This document shows positions 26,955 through 36,040 of a stretch of 64,000 nucleotides of DNA, piece after piece. Under the pieces are notes generated by a model that was not told where the DNA came from, did not search any database, and saw only the letters and a list, made by a program, of their open reading frames with translations. Each line of letters opens with the position of its first letter. Positions within the stretch are counted from its first letter, which is position 1. The position numbers were made by a program, and so were the translations under genes. Source of the stretch: Chlamydiales bacterium STE3 (lineage in GTDB: Bacteria; Chlamydiota; Chlamydiia; Chlamydiales; Parachlamydiaceae); NCBI GenBank assembly GCA_011125455.1, contig VKHO01000025.1, positions 1 through 64,000 of the forward strand. The letters are read 5' to 3'.

Positions 26955-27333
26955 AGCTGTAAAGCCCCTTAGTCGCCCCCCAAAAAAGAGGGTCAGCAAA
27001 AAGATGAGACACTCTCATCCAATGAGCCTTCCTGTTTGGGAAAACTAAGAAACAAGCAATAGGGAAAAGTAGTAGCCGCCAAATTTTCCCTCATAAGGGA
27101 AGTGGGGCAAGGCAAGCAAACAGCAAAACATTTGCGCATTGCTACATCGAAGATACAGATGATCAAGGATTAAGCCGAAAAAGAAATTGGGTTTCGGTCC
27201 CACTTCTAGAGGTTACCAAGGCTATCTATTCTTTGAAGAGGACGGGGATGATGAATGGATAATCAAAGCATCCCCCCGTCATAAAGCCCTAGCTTGGATT
27301 AATAGTGATGATGATAAAGAGGCAATCGATTAA
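26955..27333 (+). pseudogene. Decayed reading frames downstream of hctB
   Basis: No gene with a start codon was found, but three overlapping frames are open in sequence. About 27020-27255 contains FAHCYIEDTDDQGLSRKRN. 27163-27333 contains RGYQGYLFFEEDGDDEW and then KASPRHKALAWINSDDD, to a stop 48 bases before a good terminator. An earlier frame is continuous with an alternative phase of hctB. The acidic, aromatic composition of the last part looks protein-coding. I read this as a small gene broken by frameshifts; its family is unknown. Confidence 0.35.
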
Positions 27334-27380
27334 GTCATACTGACAATCGCAATCGCTCTTTGTATAAATTGGCACATCTT

Positions 27381-27414
27381 GAGGCAGTTGAGAAATTGAC
27401 TGCCTCTTTTTTTT
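27381..27414 (+). terminator. Rho-independent terminator of the hctB region
   Basis: GAGGCAGT (27381-27388) pairs with ACTGCCTC (27399-27406), followed directly by eight T residues (27407-27414). It ends plus-strand transcription from hctB. Confidence 0.8.
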
Positions 27415-27445
27415 GCTTTAACAAGATCGGGATTTTTAGGAAAAA

Positions 27446-27470
27446 GAAAGGAAGCATTAAGCTTCCTTTC
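27446..27470 (-). terminator. Rho-independent terminator of the 84-residue gene
   Basis: A perfect ten-base stem, GAAAGGAAGC (27446-27455) with GCTTCCTTTC (27461-27470), has a five-base loop. Read on the minus strand it is followed by TTTTT. It lies 20 bases beyond the stop at 27490. Confidence 0.75.
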
Positions 27471-27489
27471 AAGCACAACAACAACAAAA

Positions 27490-27744
27490 CTAATTTCTTT
27501 GACCAGGTAGCACATGGCCACCACCGGTAACAGCAGTCCCAACTGTATACACTTTTGAGGGTGGTAAATTTCTTTGGACAGTGATCCTTTCCCTCAATGC
27601 CCCTGGTGTAAGCACAGGTTGAAGCCCTACAGCTCCCTGAGGATGAGAAGAGTACATAGGCGCACTTGGATGGCTGCTATTGGGAATCGGTCGTGCAACT
27701 GGATATTGAAGATGTCTATTGCCTGGTCTTACTGGAAACGCCAT
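27490..27744 (-). CDS. Small Pro-rich protein of unknown function
   Basis: An 84-residue protein that is unrecognised. It is rich in Pro, Gly, His and Arg (ARPIPNSSHPSAPMYSSHP) with no hydrophobic segment, so it is probably soluble or disordered. Support for a real gene is contextual: an AGG site about nine bases before the ATG and a well-formed minus-strand terminator just after the stop. It is convergent with hctB. Possibly a lineage-specific small effector or a structural protein; there is no direct evidence for either. Confidence 0.5.
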   Translation of the reverse strand: MAFPVRPGNRHLQYPVARPIPNSSHPSAPMYSSHPQGAVGLQPVLTPGALRERITVQRNLPPSKVYTVGTAVTGGGHVLPGQRN

Positions 27745-27872
27745 TTTTTTAAACCTCGTTTGGTATTTGACTCTTTTATCTTCCTAATGGATTAAGAGCA
27801 TTTAAAGATCCCATCAAGAAAAAATGAATTTCTTTAGTTGTAGGAAAAAATCTAATTCCCTAATTTGGGCAC

Positions 27873-29324
27873 ATGAAATCCGGACAAATTATTTTTCTAT
27901 TTTTACTTTTTGTTATCAGTGGCTGCCGTGTAGGTCCAAGCTATTCTCCCCCATGCCCTATTATCCCTGAAGAATGGAAAAATACCGCTCAGGATAAGTC
28001 CAAAGAACCCTGTGTAGATCTATGGTGGGAAATTTTTCAAGATGCTTACCTTAACGAATTAGTTCAATTTGCCATCTTAAATAATTACAATCTCTACAGG
28101 GCTTTAGAAAGAATCGCTGAAGCACGAGCAATCGCAGGCGTGGAAAGATCTAACCTCTTTCCTCAAGTTAATCTAACCCCAAGCTATCTCAGTACGGGAA
28201 CATTATTTCAAATGTTTGGCCTCTCGGCTACCCCACTCGGAACAAATATTAATCCCATTATACGCGTTCATGAGATGCAGTATAACTTTCCCTTTAACTT
28301 AAACTACGAAATCGACTTATGGGGAAAACTGCGTCGCGAATGGGAATCTGCCGTCTACAATGCACAATCCAAAGAAGAAGCTTTTCGCAGTCTATTACTT
28401 TCTTTGACTGCAGATCTCGCCAGCTTTTATTTTAATTTAAGGGCTTTAGACAGTGATATCTTGATGCTGCAAGAGACCATTGAGACAAGAAAAACCTCTC
28501 TGTTGCTCACTCAAAAGCGTAATACCGCAGGACTTGCCAACGAACTCGATGTTGCAAGAGCCCAATTGCTGCTCTCTAATGGTGAGGCTGAATATCATGA
28601 TGCCGTACGCCAAAGGCTTCTTTTGGAAAACAGTATTGCAACGCTTATCGGAGTGCCAGCTTCTCTTTTTTGCATGCCTCAGCTGCCTTTAGAAAGTAGC
28701 CCTCCAATTATCCCAGCGGGGCTTCCTTCTGAAATTCTCCTAAGACGCCCCGATATTGCTGAAGCTGAACGGATGATGGCTTCAGAACATGCTTTAATTG
28801 GGGTAGCCTATGCCTCTTATTACCCTTCTTTAACGCTCACAGGAATTCTCGGTTTTTCTAGTCCCGATCTAAAAAATTTCTTTTCATGGCCCAGCCGTTT
28901 TTGGTCATTTGGCGCAACTATTGCTCAAACGATTTTTGATGCAGGAAAAATTGGCTGCAATATTGAAGTTGCTAAAGCGCGCTACCGCCAAGCAATTGGC
29001 CATTACCAACAAACCGTTGTGCGTGCTTTTCAGGAAGTCGAAGATGCATTAAATAATATCGAGCAACAAGCCAAACAAGCTGAAAGTCTTTATAGTTCCG
29101 TCAATGCCGCTATAAAAACATTAGAACTATCTAATCGCCGCTATTCAAATGGCTTAGCAAACTACCTTGATGTGATGGATAGCCAAAGGGAAGAGCTTTC
29201 TGCAAAGCGTACTTGGATTAACATCCAAGGTGCGCGTTTTATTTCAACAGTTCAGCTTGTCAAGGCTTTAGGTGGTGGTTGGGGGTGTGCCCACGAGCAA
29301 CCAATAGAATATCTTTCCCATTAA
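27873..29324 (+). CDS. TolC-like outer membrane efflux lipoprotein (NodT type)
   Basis: Outer membrane channel of a tripartite exporter, 483 residues. The lipoprotein signal ends at FVISGC (Cys18). Two outer-membrane-efflux repeats of long coiled-coil helices follow. GLANELDVARAQLLLSNGEA and the equivalent SNGLANYLDVMDSQREEL are the repeat signatures, and LLRRPDIAEAERMM is typical of the NodT/CusC group. Its stop is four bases from the convergent exporter operon (29329-34147), whose inner membrane parts it probably serves. Confidence 0.93.
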   Translation: MKSGQIIFLFLLFVISGCRVGPSYSPPCPIIPEEWKNTAQDKSKEPCVDLWWEIFQDAYLNELVQFAILNNYNLYRALERIAEARAIAGVERSNLFPQVNLTPSYLSTGTLFQMFGLSATPLGTNINPIIRVHEMQYNFPFNLNYEIDLWGKLRREWESAVYNAQSKEEAFRSLLLSLTADLASFYFNLRALDSDILMLQETIETRKTSLLLTQKRNTAGLANELDVARAQLLLSNGEAEYHDAVRQRLLLENSIATLIGVPASLFCMPQLPLESSPPIIPAGLPSEILLRRPDIAEAERMMASEHALIGVAYASYYPSLTLTGILGFSSPDLKNFFSWPSRFWSFGATIAQTIFDAGKIGCNIEVAKARYRQAIGHYQQTVVRAFQEVEDALNNIEQQAKQAESLYSSVNAAIKTLELSNRRYSNGLANYLDVMDSQREELSAKRTWINIQGARFISTVQLVKALGGGWGCAHEQPIEYLSH

Positions 29325-29328
29325 CAGG

Positions 29329-30438
29329 CTACTCTAACCGCTTTTTAAAAAACCATGTGGCAGCGGACAGAGTGAAAAAAGCAATAGTCACCATAGGCCA
29401 AATATTTTCCCAAACTATATAAAAAGGCATCGCTTTAAGAAAAGACCCCTTAGCGATACTGAGAAAGTACCTCAAAGGGTTTAAATAAGTGAAATATTGC
29501 AACCACTCGGGCATGTTTTCAATTGGCGTTGCGAATCCTGAAAGTAAAACAGCTGGCGTCATGAAAACAAATGCCCCCAGAATAGCTTGTTGCTGTGTTG
29601 CTGAAAGGGAAGAGATAAGAAGGCCAACGCCCGCTACCGATGAAATAAAAACAAACATGCTGAAATAAAGAGCAATTAGTGAACCGGTGAAGGGGACCTT
29701 AAAAAAAAAGATCGCAACTAGCAAAATGACAGTTCCCTCAGCCATGCCAATAACTATCGCCGGGACGGTTTTCCCAATTAAAATTTCTACAGGGAGCAGC
29801 GGCGAAACAAGTAACTGATCAAACGTTCCGAGTTCTCTTTCACGGGCCACAGATAAAGCTGTGACCAAAAGCCCAACAACCATCGTAAGAATCCCGCATA
29901 AGCAAGGGACATTGTACCAATAATAAATAACATTTGGGTTAAACCAAAAGCGTGGGAAAAGTTCTGTGGATTGCAAGGGCAATCCCCTTTCTTGAGCAAA
30001 GTCGCGATTAAATTGGTTTAAAATCGCGTTGGCATACCCAGCTATGATTTGTGCTGTATTTGACTTTCGACCATCGAGAATTATTTGCACCTGGGATTTT
30101 TTTTTGGCGTTTAAATTTCTTGAAAACTGTTCATCAATTGATAGGACCATCGCCCCTCTTTGGTTATTAATAAATGGAGCGATTTCGTCGACAGACTTTA
30201 AGTAAAGAATATGGCTAAATGTCGGAGAACCGTGAAAGCGTTGGGCTAATTCAATAGACTCTTTGCCATTATCTCGGTTCAAAATAGCAATCGGGACATC
30301 TTTGACATCTAATGTTGCCGCAAAAGCAAACACTAATAGCTGTGTGAGTGGTGGAACAATCAATACAGCACGGCTTTTTTTATCTGACCAAACAGCTAAA
30401 ATTTCCTTATGAATTAAGGCTAGAATTCGACTAAACAC
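29329..30438 (-). CDS. ABC-2 type transporter permease (YbhR-like)
   Basis: Inner membrane permease of 369 residues: one N-terminal span, a large extracytoplasmic loop (about 45-170), then five spans (about 175-365). The stretch RERELGTFDQLLVSPLLPVEILIGK is the ABC-2 coupling-helix signature. It starts at GTG right after the preceding permease's stop. With that permease it would form a heterodimer powered by the upstream double ATPase. In E. coli YbhFSR is linked to drug and Na+ export; the substrate here is unknown. Confidence 0.9.
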   Translation of the reverse strand: MFSRILALIHKEILAVWSDKKSRAVLIVPPLTQLLVFAFAATLDVKDVPIAILNRDNGKESIELAQRFHGSPTFSHILYLKSVDEIAPFINNQRGAMVLSIDEQFSRNLNAKKKSQVQIILDGRKSNTAQIIAGYANAILNQFNRDFAQERGLPLQSTELFPRFWFNPNVIYYWYNVPCLCGILTMVVGLLVTALSVARERELGTFDQLLVSPLLPVEILIGKTVPAIVIGMAEGTVILLVAIFFFKVPFTGSLIALYFSMFVFISSVAGVGLLISSLSATQQQAILGAFVFMTPAVLLSGFATPIENMPEWLQYFTYLNPLRYFLSIAKGSFLKAMPFYIVWENIWPMVTIAFFTLSAATWFFKKRLE

Positions 30439-30439
30439 T

Positions 30440-31588
30440 CTAATCCAACCTCTTCACCGTTTTTTTAACCGTGATCATAAAAAAAAGCATGCCCACAACA
30501 AACATAGGAACAATGTTATATAGAATCAAACTCCACACATTGCCAACTAAAAACAGGGTTTGCAGGGAGGAAACAAAGTAACGGGCAGGAATAATATAGG
30601 TGATCCACTGAATGGGCAAAGGCATACTCAAAATCTCAAAAATAAATCCTGATAAGATAAATCCGGGTAAAAAGGCAGCAACCATCGCTGCTTGTGCTGC
30701 CACAAATTGATTGCGGGCAATTGTTGAAATTAACAGCCCAAGTCCGAGAGCAGAGAAGAGAAAAACCCCGGAGACGAAAGCTAAAAGTAGCCATGACCCT
30801 CTTAAGGGAACTTGATAGATCACTACCGCCCAAATCACGCACATGGTCATAGAGATCATACCTAACACAAAATAGGGAATCAGTTTTCCTAAGAGAAGAT
30901 CGGCAATGCTGATCGGGGTTGACATTAGAGCTTCCATTGTGCCGCGTTCCCATTCTCTGGCAACCACAAGTGCTGTTAAAAGGGTGCCAATTAAAGTCAT
31001 GATGATTGCCAAAGATCCGGGAATAAGAAAATTGCGGCTTTCCAGCTGCTCGTTATACCAAAATCTTGGCTGCAAAGAAACAAGAGGAAGACCTTTTAAA
31101 TTATTGCTGATTCGTTCTTGTTCAAGCCATGCCGCCCAAGCACCCTGCACATAGTTTTGCACAAAACTTGCCGTGTTAGGCTCACTGCCATCGGCAATGA
31201 CCTGAATAGGAGCCATGTTGGGAGGACGTTTCCTAAAAGCAGAAAAGTATTGGGGAACCACAACCAAGCCTCGAATCGCCCCTTTCGTGATTGCCTCATC
31301 AAATTCCTGGCGGTGCCTAGCTATTTTCACGTCAAAAAACCGCGAATCCATAATAGCCTTTGCAAAACTTAAAGCATCAGGGGAAGTATCTTCCAAAACA
31401 AGGCCGATTTTTAAATGGTTCATATCCAATGAAACACCAAAACCATAAAGAAACATTAAGATGAGCGGGAGAACAAAAGAGATCAAAATGCTGCTCGGAT
31501 CGCGTACAATTTGATAAAACTCTTTAATCATCAACGCTTTGAGCTTTCTTAATCGGTTACTCTTATCTTGGATTGTTTTTTGAGCCAT
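30440..31588 (-). CDS. ABC-2 type transporter permease (YbhS-like)
   Basis: Same topology as its downstream partner: an N-terminal span, a large loop, then five spans. REWERGTMEALMSTPISIADLLLGK is the ABC-2 signature. The frame extends to a TTG at 31621, but ATG 31588 gives a more normal length (382 residues) and still overlaps the ATPase gene by 26 bases; ATG 31531 is another possibility. No strong ribosome binding site was found, suggesting translational coupling. Confidence 0.88.
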   Translation of the reverse strand: MAQKTIQDKSNRLRKLKALMIKEFYQIVRDPSSILISFVLPLILMFLYGFGVSLDMNHLKIGLVLEDTSPDALSFAKAIMDSRFFDVKIARHRQEFDEAITKGAIRGLVVVPQYFSAFRKRPPNMAPIQVIADGSEPNTASFVQNYVQGAWAAWLEQERISNNLKGLPLVSLQPRFWYNEQLESRNFLIPGSLAIIMTLIGTLLTALVVAREWERGTMEALMSTPISIADLLLGKLIPYFVLGMISMTMCVIWAVVIYQVPLRGSWLLLAFVSGVFLFSALGLGLLISTIARNQFVAAQAAMVAAFLPGFILSGFIFEILSMPLPIQWITYIIPARYFVSSLQTLFLVGNVWSLILYNIVPMFVVGMLFFMITVKKTVKRLD

Positions 31589-33293
31589 AGTTTTCAATAA
31601 GTTGAATGAAAGCCTCTTCAAGTGAAGGATAAAGATTTTGCTCTGTTCGTGCCTCTTTTTTTAAAGCTTCAGGAGTCCCGAGTTTAATCAATTTACCCTG
31701 ATAAACCAGCCCAATCCGATCACAATATTCCGCTTCATCCATAAAATGAGTTGTCACCATCACTGTAACCCCTTTTTCGACAAGCCCATTAATATGGTTC
31801 CAAAATTCACGTCTTGTAATGGGATCAACCCCAGAAGTCGGTTCATCCAAAAATAGCACTTCTGGGTGGTGCATTACGGCACAAGCAAGAGATAACCTTT
31901 GCTTAAACCCTAAAGGAAGAGTAGACGCTATCTCTTTAATATAGGGTTTAAGATCAAAAATAGTGATCATCTCATCGATTGTTTTCTTTTTTTCTTTGCC
32001 CTGTAAGTTATAAATTCCTGAAAAGAAATCGAGGTTTTGCCAAACATTTAAGTCTCCATAAAGCGAAAACTTTTGAGCCATATACCCTATCTGCGAACGC
32101 GCTTGGCTTGGAGCCATCTGCAAATCTAACCCGTTAACAAGAGCACGCCCAGAGTTGGGCTTCAATAAACCGCACAACATCTTAAAAGTCGTCGACTTTC
32201 CTGCCCCATTTGGACCTAACAACCCAAAAATCTCGCCGCTTTTAATCGTGAAGGTGATGTCATCGGCTGCAACAAAATTGCCAAACAGTTTTACCAGCCT
32301 TTCTGCTTGAATGACCGCTTTCCCTCCGCCAGCGATGCGAGGAATTCTTTCTGCTAGTTTGGAATAGCCGCCCGGCCCCCCGCCTAAAATATCAATAAAG
32401 GCATCTTCAAAACGAGGAGCTGTTTTCACAATTTTTGCTTGGCTCCCCGCTTTCACATTTGCAATAGCAAAAGGCATTGGCATGGGATCCTTGGTGACAA
32501 ACCGCACATCTTCCCCTTGAATCACCCCATCTATGACATTAGGCTGTCTTAAGGTCAATGTTAGAACATTGCGTCTATTCTCTCGGATATCTGAGATAAG
32601 AAAAGCCCTTCCCTCTACGCGTTCTGTCATTTTTTGAGGGCTACCGGCATAGAGGAGTTTGCCCTCATTCAACAAAAGCACAGTATGGCTTTTTTGCGCT
32701 TCATCAAGATAGGCTGTACTCCAAATAACAGAAATTCCCTCCTGTAGCAAATCGTAAACCATCTGCCACAATTCTCTCCTTGAAATGGGATCTACGCCTA
32801 CGCTCGGCTCATCCAATAAAAGCAATGTGGGCTTGCAAACAAGGGCACAGGCTAACCCGAGTTTTTGCTTCATCCCTCCAGAGAGGGCTCCAACTAAACG
32901 ATCTTGAAAGGAAGCCAAGTTCGTAAAAGATAGCAAACGCTTATAAGTTGTTTCTTTTTCTTCTTTAGGAACGGCGCGCAGATCTGCAAAAAGATTGAGA
33001 TTTTGAATCACTGTTAGGTCTTCGTAAAGACCGAATTTCTGAGGCATGTAACCAATGATTTGATGCAGATGATCTGCTTCTTTAATGCTATCATAGCCAT
33101 CTACATTTATGGAGCCTGTACTTGGTAGGAGAAGGCCTGCCATTAAGCGGATCAGCGTGGTTTTACCCGCTCCATCAGGTCCTGCTAAGGCGACCATTTC
33201 CCCTTTAGGAATTATCGCATTGATCGCAGAGAGAACGGTCTGATTGCCATAGACTTTAGAAACATTCTGAATGGTAACTAAGGCTTCGTTCAC
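31563..33293 (-). CDS. Duplicated ABC transporter ATPase (YbhF-like)
   Basis: Two nucleotide-binding domains in one chain of 576 residues. Domain 1: GPDGAGKTTLIRL (Walker A), LSGGMKQKLGLA (signature) and LLLDEPSVGVDP (Walker B). Domain 2: GPNGAGKSTTFKML, the altered signature LPLGFKQRLSLA and LFLDEPTSGVDP. The loss of LSGG in domain 2 suggests asymmetric ATP sites. It starts at a GTG overlapping the hlyD stop by four bases (GTGA). It powers the two ABC-2 permeases that follow. Confidence 0.93.
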   Translation of the reverse strand: MNEALVTIQNVSKVYGNQTVLSAINAIIPKGEMVALAGPDGAGKTTLIRLMAGLLLPSTGSINVDGYDSIKEADHLHQIIGYMPQKFGLYEDLTVIQNLNLFADLRAVPKEEKETTYKRLLSFTNLASFQDRLVGALSGGMKQKLGLACALVCKPTLLLLDEPSVGVDPISRRELWQMVYDLLQEGISVIWSTAYLDEAQKSHTVLLLNEGKLLYAGSPQKMTERVEGRAFLISDIRENRRNVLTLTLRQPNVIDGVIQGEDVRFVTKDPMPMPFAIANVKAGSQAKIVKTAPRFEDAFIDILGGGPGGYSKLAERIPRIAGGGKAVIQAERLVKLFGNFVAADDITFTIKSGEIFGLLGPNGAGKSTTFKMLCGLLKPNSGRALVNGLDLQMAPSQARSQIGYMAQKFSLYGDLNVWQNLDFFSGIYNLQGKEKKKTIDEMITIFDLKPYIKEIASTLPLGFKQRLSLACAVMHHPEVLFLDEPTSGVDPITRREFWNHINGLVEKGVTVMVTTHFMDEAEYCDRIGLVYQGKLIKLGTPEALKKEARTEQNLYPSLEEAFIQLIENYGSKNNPR

Positions 33294-34147
33294 GAATCTA
33301 CAGCCTTTTTCTCTTGAAAGTGCAATGTTACCGTGACAGGCATACCTTGTCTCAAACCCCCATCAGGGTTTTCAACAATTACTCTTAAGCGATAAACAAG
33401 ATCAGTTCTCAACTGCGCTGTTTCTACAGTTTTAGGAGTAAATTCAGCAACAGGAGAGATAAAACCGATATGCCCTTCATACACTTTTCCACCAATAGTG
33501 TCCGTGCGAATTTCTGTCCTCATTCCCGGATAGATCTTTCCAAGAGAGACTTCGGGCACAAAGGTTCTAACCCAAATAGGTGAAGTGAGTGACAACGTAT
33601 AGATAGGATCAGACTCTCTAACAACGGCCCCCGGCTCACGTATCCGCGTCAAGATAACTCCGTCATTGGGAGCAAAAATTTCTGTATCTCTTAAATTTGT
33701 AAGAACTACACCTAAACTAGCTTCTGCTTGTTTAAGGTTTGCAGCTAACACATCTCTCGTTGATTGAGCATTATCAAAATCCTCCTGAGAGATACTACCA
33801 TCCCGTACGAGGTCTTTCCTTCTTTTAAAAATATTTTCTGCATTCTCTAAATTTCTTTTGATGGCGCCGATATTGGCTTGAGCTTCTTTAACACGATCAA
33901 AGTAGGGTTGCTTATCCATCATGCCTAACAAAGAGCCTTTTTTAACAAACTCTCCTTCCTGAAAAGGCATGCAATCGACACGCCCACTGACACGAAAGCC
34001 GAGATCGACTTGACGGACATCTACATTGCCATAAAGAATGAGAAGGCCATCATTGGGATGGTTCTTAAAATAGAGATAGCTTGCCAAGCCCGTTAGGAAG
34101 AGAAGGAGCAGCATTATTAGGAGTATGACGCGTCTCATAGCCCTCAA
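33290..34147 (-). CDS. HlyD-family membrane fusion protein (YbhG-like)
   Basis: Periplasmic adaptor of 285 residues. An N-terminal anchor (about 7-26) is followed by a lipoyl-like half (GRVDCMPFQEGEFVKKGSLLG), a coiled-coil hairpin (about 85-140), the second lipoyl half (DGVILTRIREPGAVV) and a beta-barrel. It bridges the ABC permeases to a TolC-type channel, here most likely the adjacent convergent gene 27873-29324. It is the first gene of the four-gene exporter operon. Confidence 0.9.
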   Translation of the reverse strand: MRAMRRVILLIMLLLLFLTGLASYLYFKNHPNDGLLILYGNVDVRQVDLGFRVSGRVDCMPFQEGEFVKKGSLLGMMDKQPYFDRVKEAQANIGAIKRNLENAENIFKRRKDLVRDGSISQEDFDNAQSTRDVLAANLKQAEASLGVVLTNLRDTEIFAPNDGVILTRIREPGAVVRESDPIYTLSLTSPIWVRTFVPEVSLGKIYPGMRTEIRTDTIGGKVYEGHIGFISPVAEFTPKTVETAQLRTDLVYRLRVIVENPDGGLRQGMPVTVTLHFQEKKAVDS

Positions 34148-34298
34148 AAAATTACAAAACTTTTTTATAAACGATTAGCCTTTAAAGAGAAAGAATAGAT
34201 TGCTTAGAGAGGAAAGCCGCTATAGAAAAAATAAGGAGGGAGGGCTGCACAAAGCGGTGTCTATTGCTGAACTGGATATCGATCCAAAAGAAAAAAGC

Positions 34299-34316
34299 AG
34301 AGTGCCTAGGCACTCT
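34299..34316 (-). terminator. Rho-independent terminator of bioY
   Basis: An 18-base palindrome, AGAGTGCCTAGGCACTCT, begins five bases beyond the bioY stop. On the minus strand it is followed by GCTTTTTT. Confidence 0.75.
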
Positions 34317-34321
34317 ATCGC

Positions 34322-34900
34322 TTAAACAGGGCCAGGGAAATTAAGTTGTTTTTTGGGATGCCACAATTTTGCACTGCTAATCGATAACCCAATTTTAACC
34401 AAATCACCCAGGATAAATGGCAAAAGACCGAGTTGCAAAGTGCGTTCTGCTCCGACCCAGAGGCTGAGCCATGGAAGCCCACAAAGGTGAATAGCTGCAC
34501 TGCAAAGGAAAAAGCCTAAAGCGAGCCTTGGGAAGCTTGTCGATCTGTGGGTAATGCTTCCTGAAATTATTGCTCCAAAAATAAAACCGAACATATAGCC
34601 TCCAGTCGGTCCTATCAGTGATCCAATCCCTGAGTGTAGGTGGCTAAAGACTGGCAGCCCCATGGCTCCTTCTAATAAGTACATTAGCACGGCTAAAGCG
34701 CCGCGTTTACTTCCTAAGGCCCAACCCGTCATTGCAATGGCGAAAGTTTGTAAAGTCATGGGAACAGGCGTAAAGAAAAGGGGCACAGAGATCTGCGAGC
34801 AAAGGGCGATAAATAAAGAAGCGGCGAAAATAAATAAAGCTTCTTTTAGCAAGCTTTCTGTCTGAGATGTTTTTAGAGTAATTTCTTGAGATAAGGACAT
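34322..34900 (-). CDS. bioY: Biotin transporter substrate-binding protein BioY
   Basis: S component of the biotin transporter; 192 residues with six hydrophobic segments. GPTGGYMFGFIFGAIISG is the BioY biotin-pocket signature. Neither EcfA nor EcfT is adjacent, so it either works alone (solitary BioY is known) or shares an energising module encoded elsewhere. It has a strong AGGGGG site before the ATG. It follows the glycerophosphotransferase-like gene by 47 bases and ends in a clear terminator. Confidence 0.92.
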   Translation of the reverse strand: MSLSQEITLKTSQTESLLKEALFIFAASLFIALCSQISVPLFFTPVPMTLQTFAIAMTGWALGSKRGALAVLMYLLEGAMGLPVFSHLHSGIGSLIGPTGGYMFGFIFGAIISGSITHRSTSFPRLALGFFLCSAAIHLCGLPWLSLWVGAERTLQLGLLPFILGDLVKIGLSISSAKLWHPKKQLNFPGPV

Positions 34901-34947
34901 CTAATCCCCCTTAATAAATCTTTAAAGTTTACTAAAGTAGCAAAAAA

Positions 34948-36033
34948 TTAATTTTCAAGCGAGAGAACATGATAAATTTCTTCTTTTAACTGTTCAAATG
35001 AGGGTGTGCCAGCAAATGTGTAGTTGTAGGTTTGCCTTCGCACCGCAGCATGTGTTTTTTGATCTTGAGCTATTTCTCTATCTATAATCGCGTAGATATT
35101 CTCGTATTGATCTGGCTGTATTTCCACTCCACAACGGAAGAGATAAAGTGCACGGTCGTAGGTAGGGTCTCGCCTTTGCTGATTTAAAAAAAACATGGGT
35201 CGATTAAATGCTAAGAAATCATACCCTATTGAAGACATATCCCCAATATAAAGATCCGTAATGGAGAGGAGTGGGTAGATCGGTGAAAAGTCCTTTAAAA
35301 AAAGAATGTTTTCTCTATCTTCATAACGGCTAATAATAGTGTAGTACTGAGCTGGATCATCTTGCTCAAGGCGTGGATGAGGCTTGACGATCATGTTGTA
35401 ATCACTTGGCAATGCCTCTAAGAGCTTAGACGCTGCGTCAAAAAATGAAGTCGATTCTTCAAGATCCAAACAAGTTGGTGCGTAGAGGATGAGGGGCTTT
35501 TTTTGCGCAAAATGCCCTAATAACTCCTTCCGAACTAATGAATCGTAATACGCTTGATGCTTTTGGTAATAGGAAAAACGGATGTTGCCGCTCGTCACAA
35601 AATGCTCAAGGTGTTCTCGGACTCCCCATTCTGTAAGAAGATCGATCATATTTTGGCCATAGACCAAGCAGATATCTTCAAAAGCGCAGCCACGTAAATA
35701 AAAACCTTTATCGGAAAAACCGTGAGGGCAGTGCACATTGCGCATCCTTTTCCCGTATTCTTCCTCTAATGGACGGAATTTTTCACGAAAAATTTTTTTA
35801 TTCCATTGATCTGACATTAGTGTGTAATCAAAATGCGCAATAAGGAACTCAGGGCTAAATTCCTCGTGAGGAAGAAAAAGCGTCTTCAAATTAGGATAGT
35901 CGTATTCAGCTTGTAAAGCTTCTAGCTCATCATGAAAAAGATAAGGAATGTCAAGAGCTATAGCTAAAGGGGCGAGATGGTCGACAAATTGCTTTTGCCC
36001 TAACGGATTAACAGCGATGCCTTTAACTTTCAT
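34948..36033 (-). CDS. TagB/TagF-like CDP-glycerol glycerophosphotransferase homologue
   Basis: A 361-residue protein whose C-terminal half carries GT-B-type family motifs: NMIVKPHPRLEQDD (HP motif), ILFLKDFSPIYPLLSITDLYIGDMSSIGYDFLAF in pieces (acceptor/donor site), then NRPMFFL. In Gram-positives such enzymes build teichoic acids. In a Gram-negative-type chlamydia a glycan or lipid decoration role is more likely (inference). No signal peptide, so cytoplasmic or membrane-associated. It follows mcsB by seven bases. Confidence 0.75.
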   Translation of the reverse strand: MKVKGIAVNPLGQKQFVDHLAPLAIALDIPYLFHDELEALQAEYDYPNLKTLFLPHEEFSPEFLIAHFDYTLMSDQWNKKIFREKFRPLEEEYGKRMRNVHCPHGFSDKGFYLRGCAFEDICLVYGQNMIDLLTEWGVREHLEHFVTSGNIRFSYYQKHQAYYDSLVRKELLGHFAQKKPLILYAPTCLDLEESTSFFDAASKLLEALPSDYNMIVKPHPRLEQDDPAQYYTIISRYEDRENILFLKDFSPIYPLLSITDLYIGDMSSIGYDFLAFNRPMFFLNQQRRDPTYDRALYLFRCGVEIQPDQYENIYAIIDREIAQDQKTHAAVRRQTYNYTFAGTPSFEQLKEEIYHVLSLEN

Positions 36034-36040
36034 GAACCAA

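Noticed and set aside
27330-27542. 70-residue minus-strand open frame
   Set aside because: It spans two terminator hairpins and overlaps the better supported 84-residue gene.
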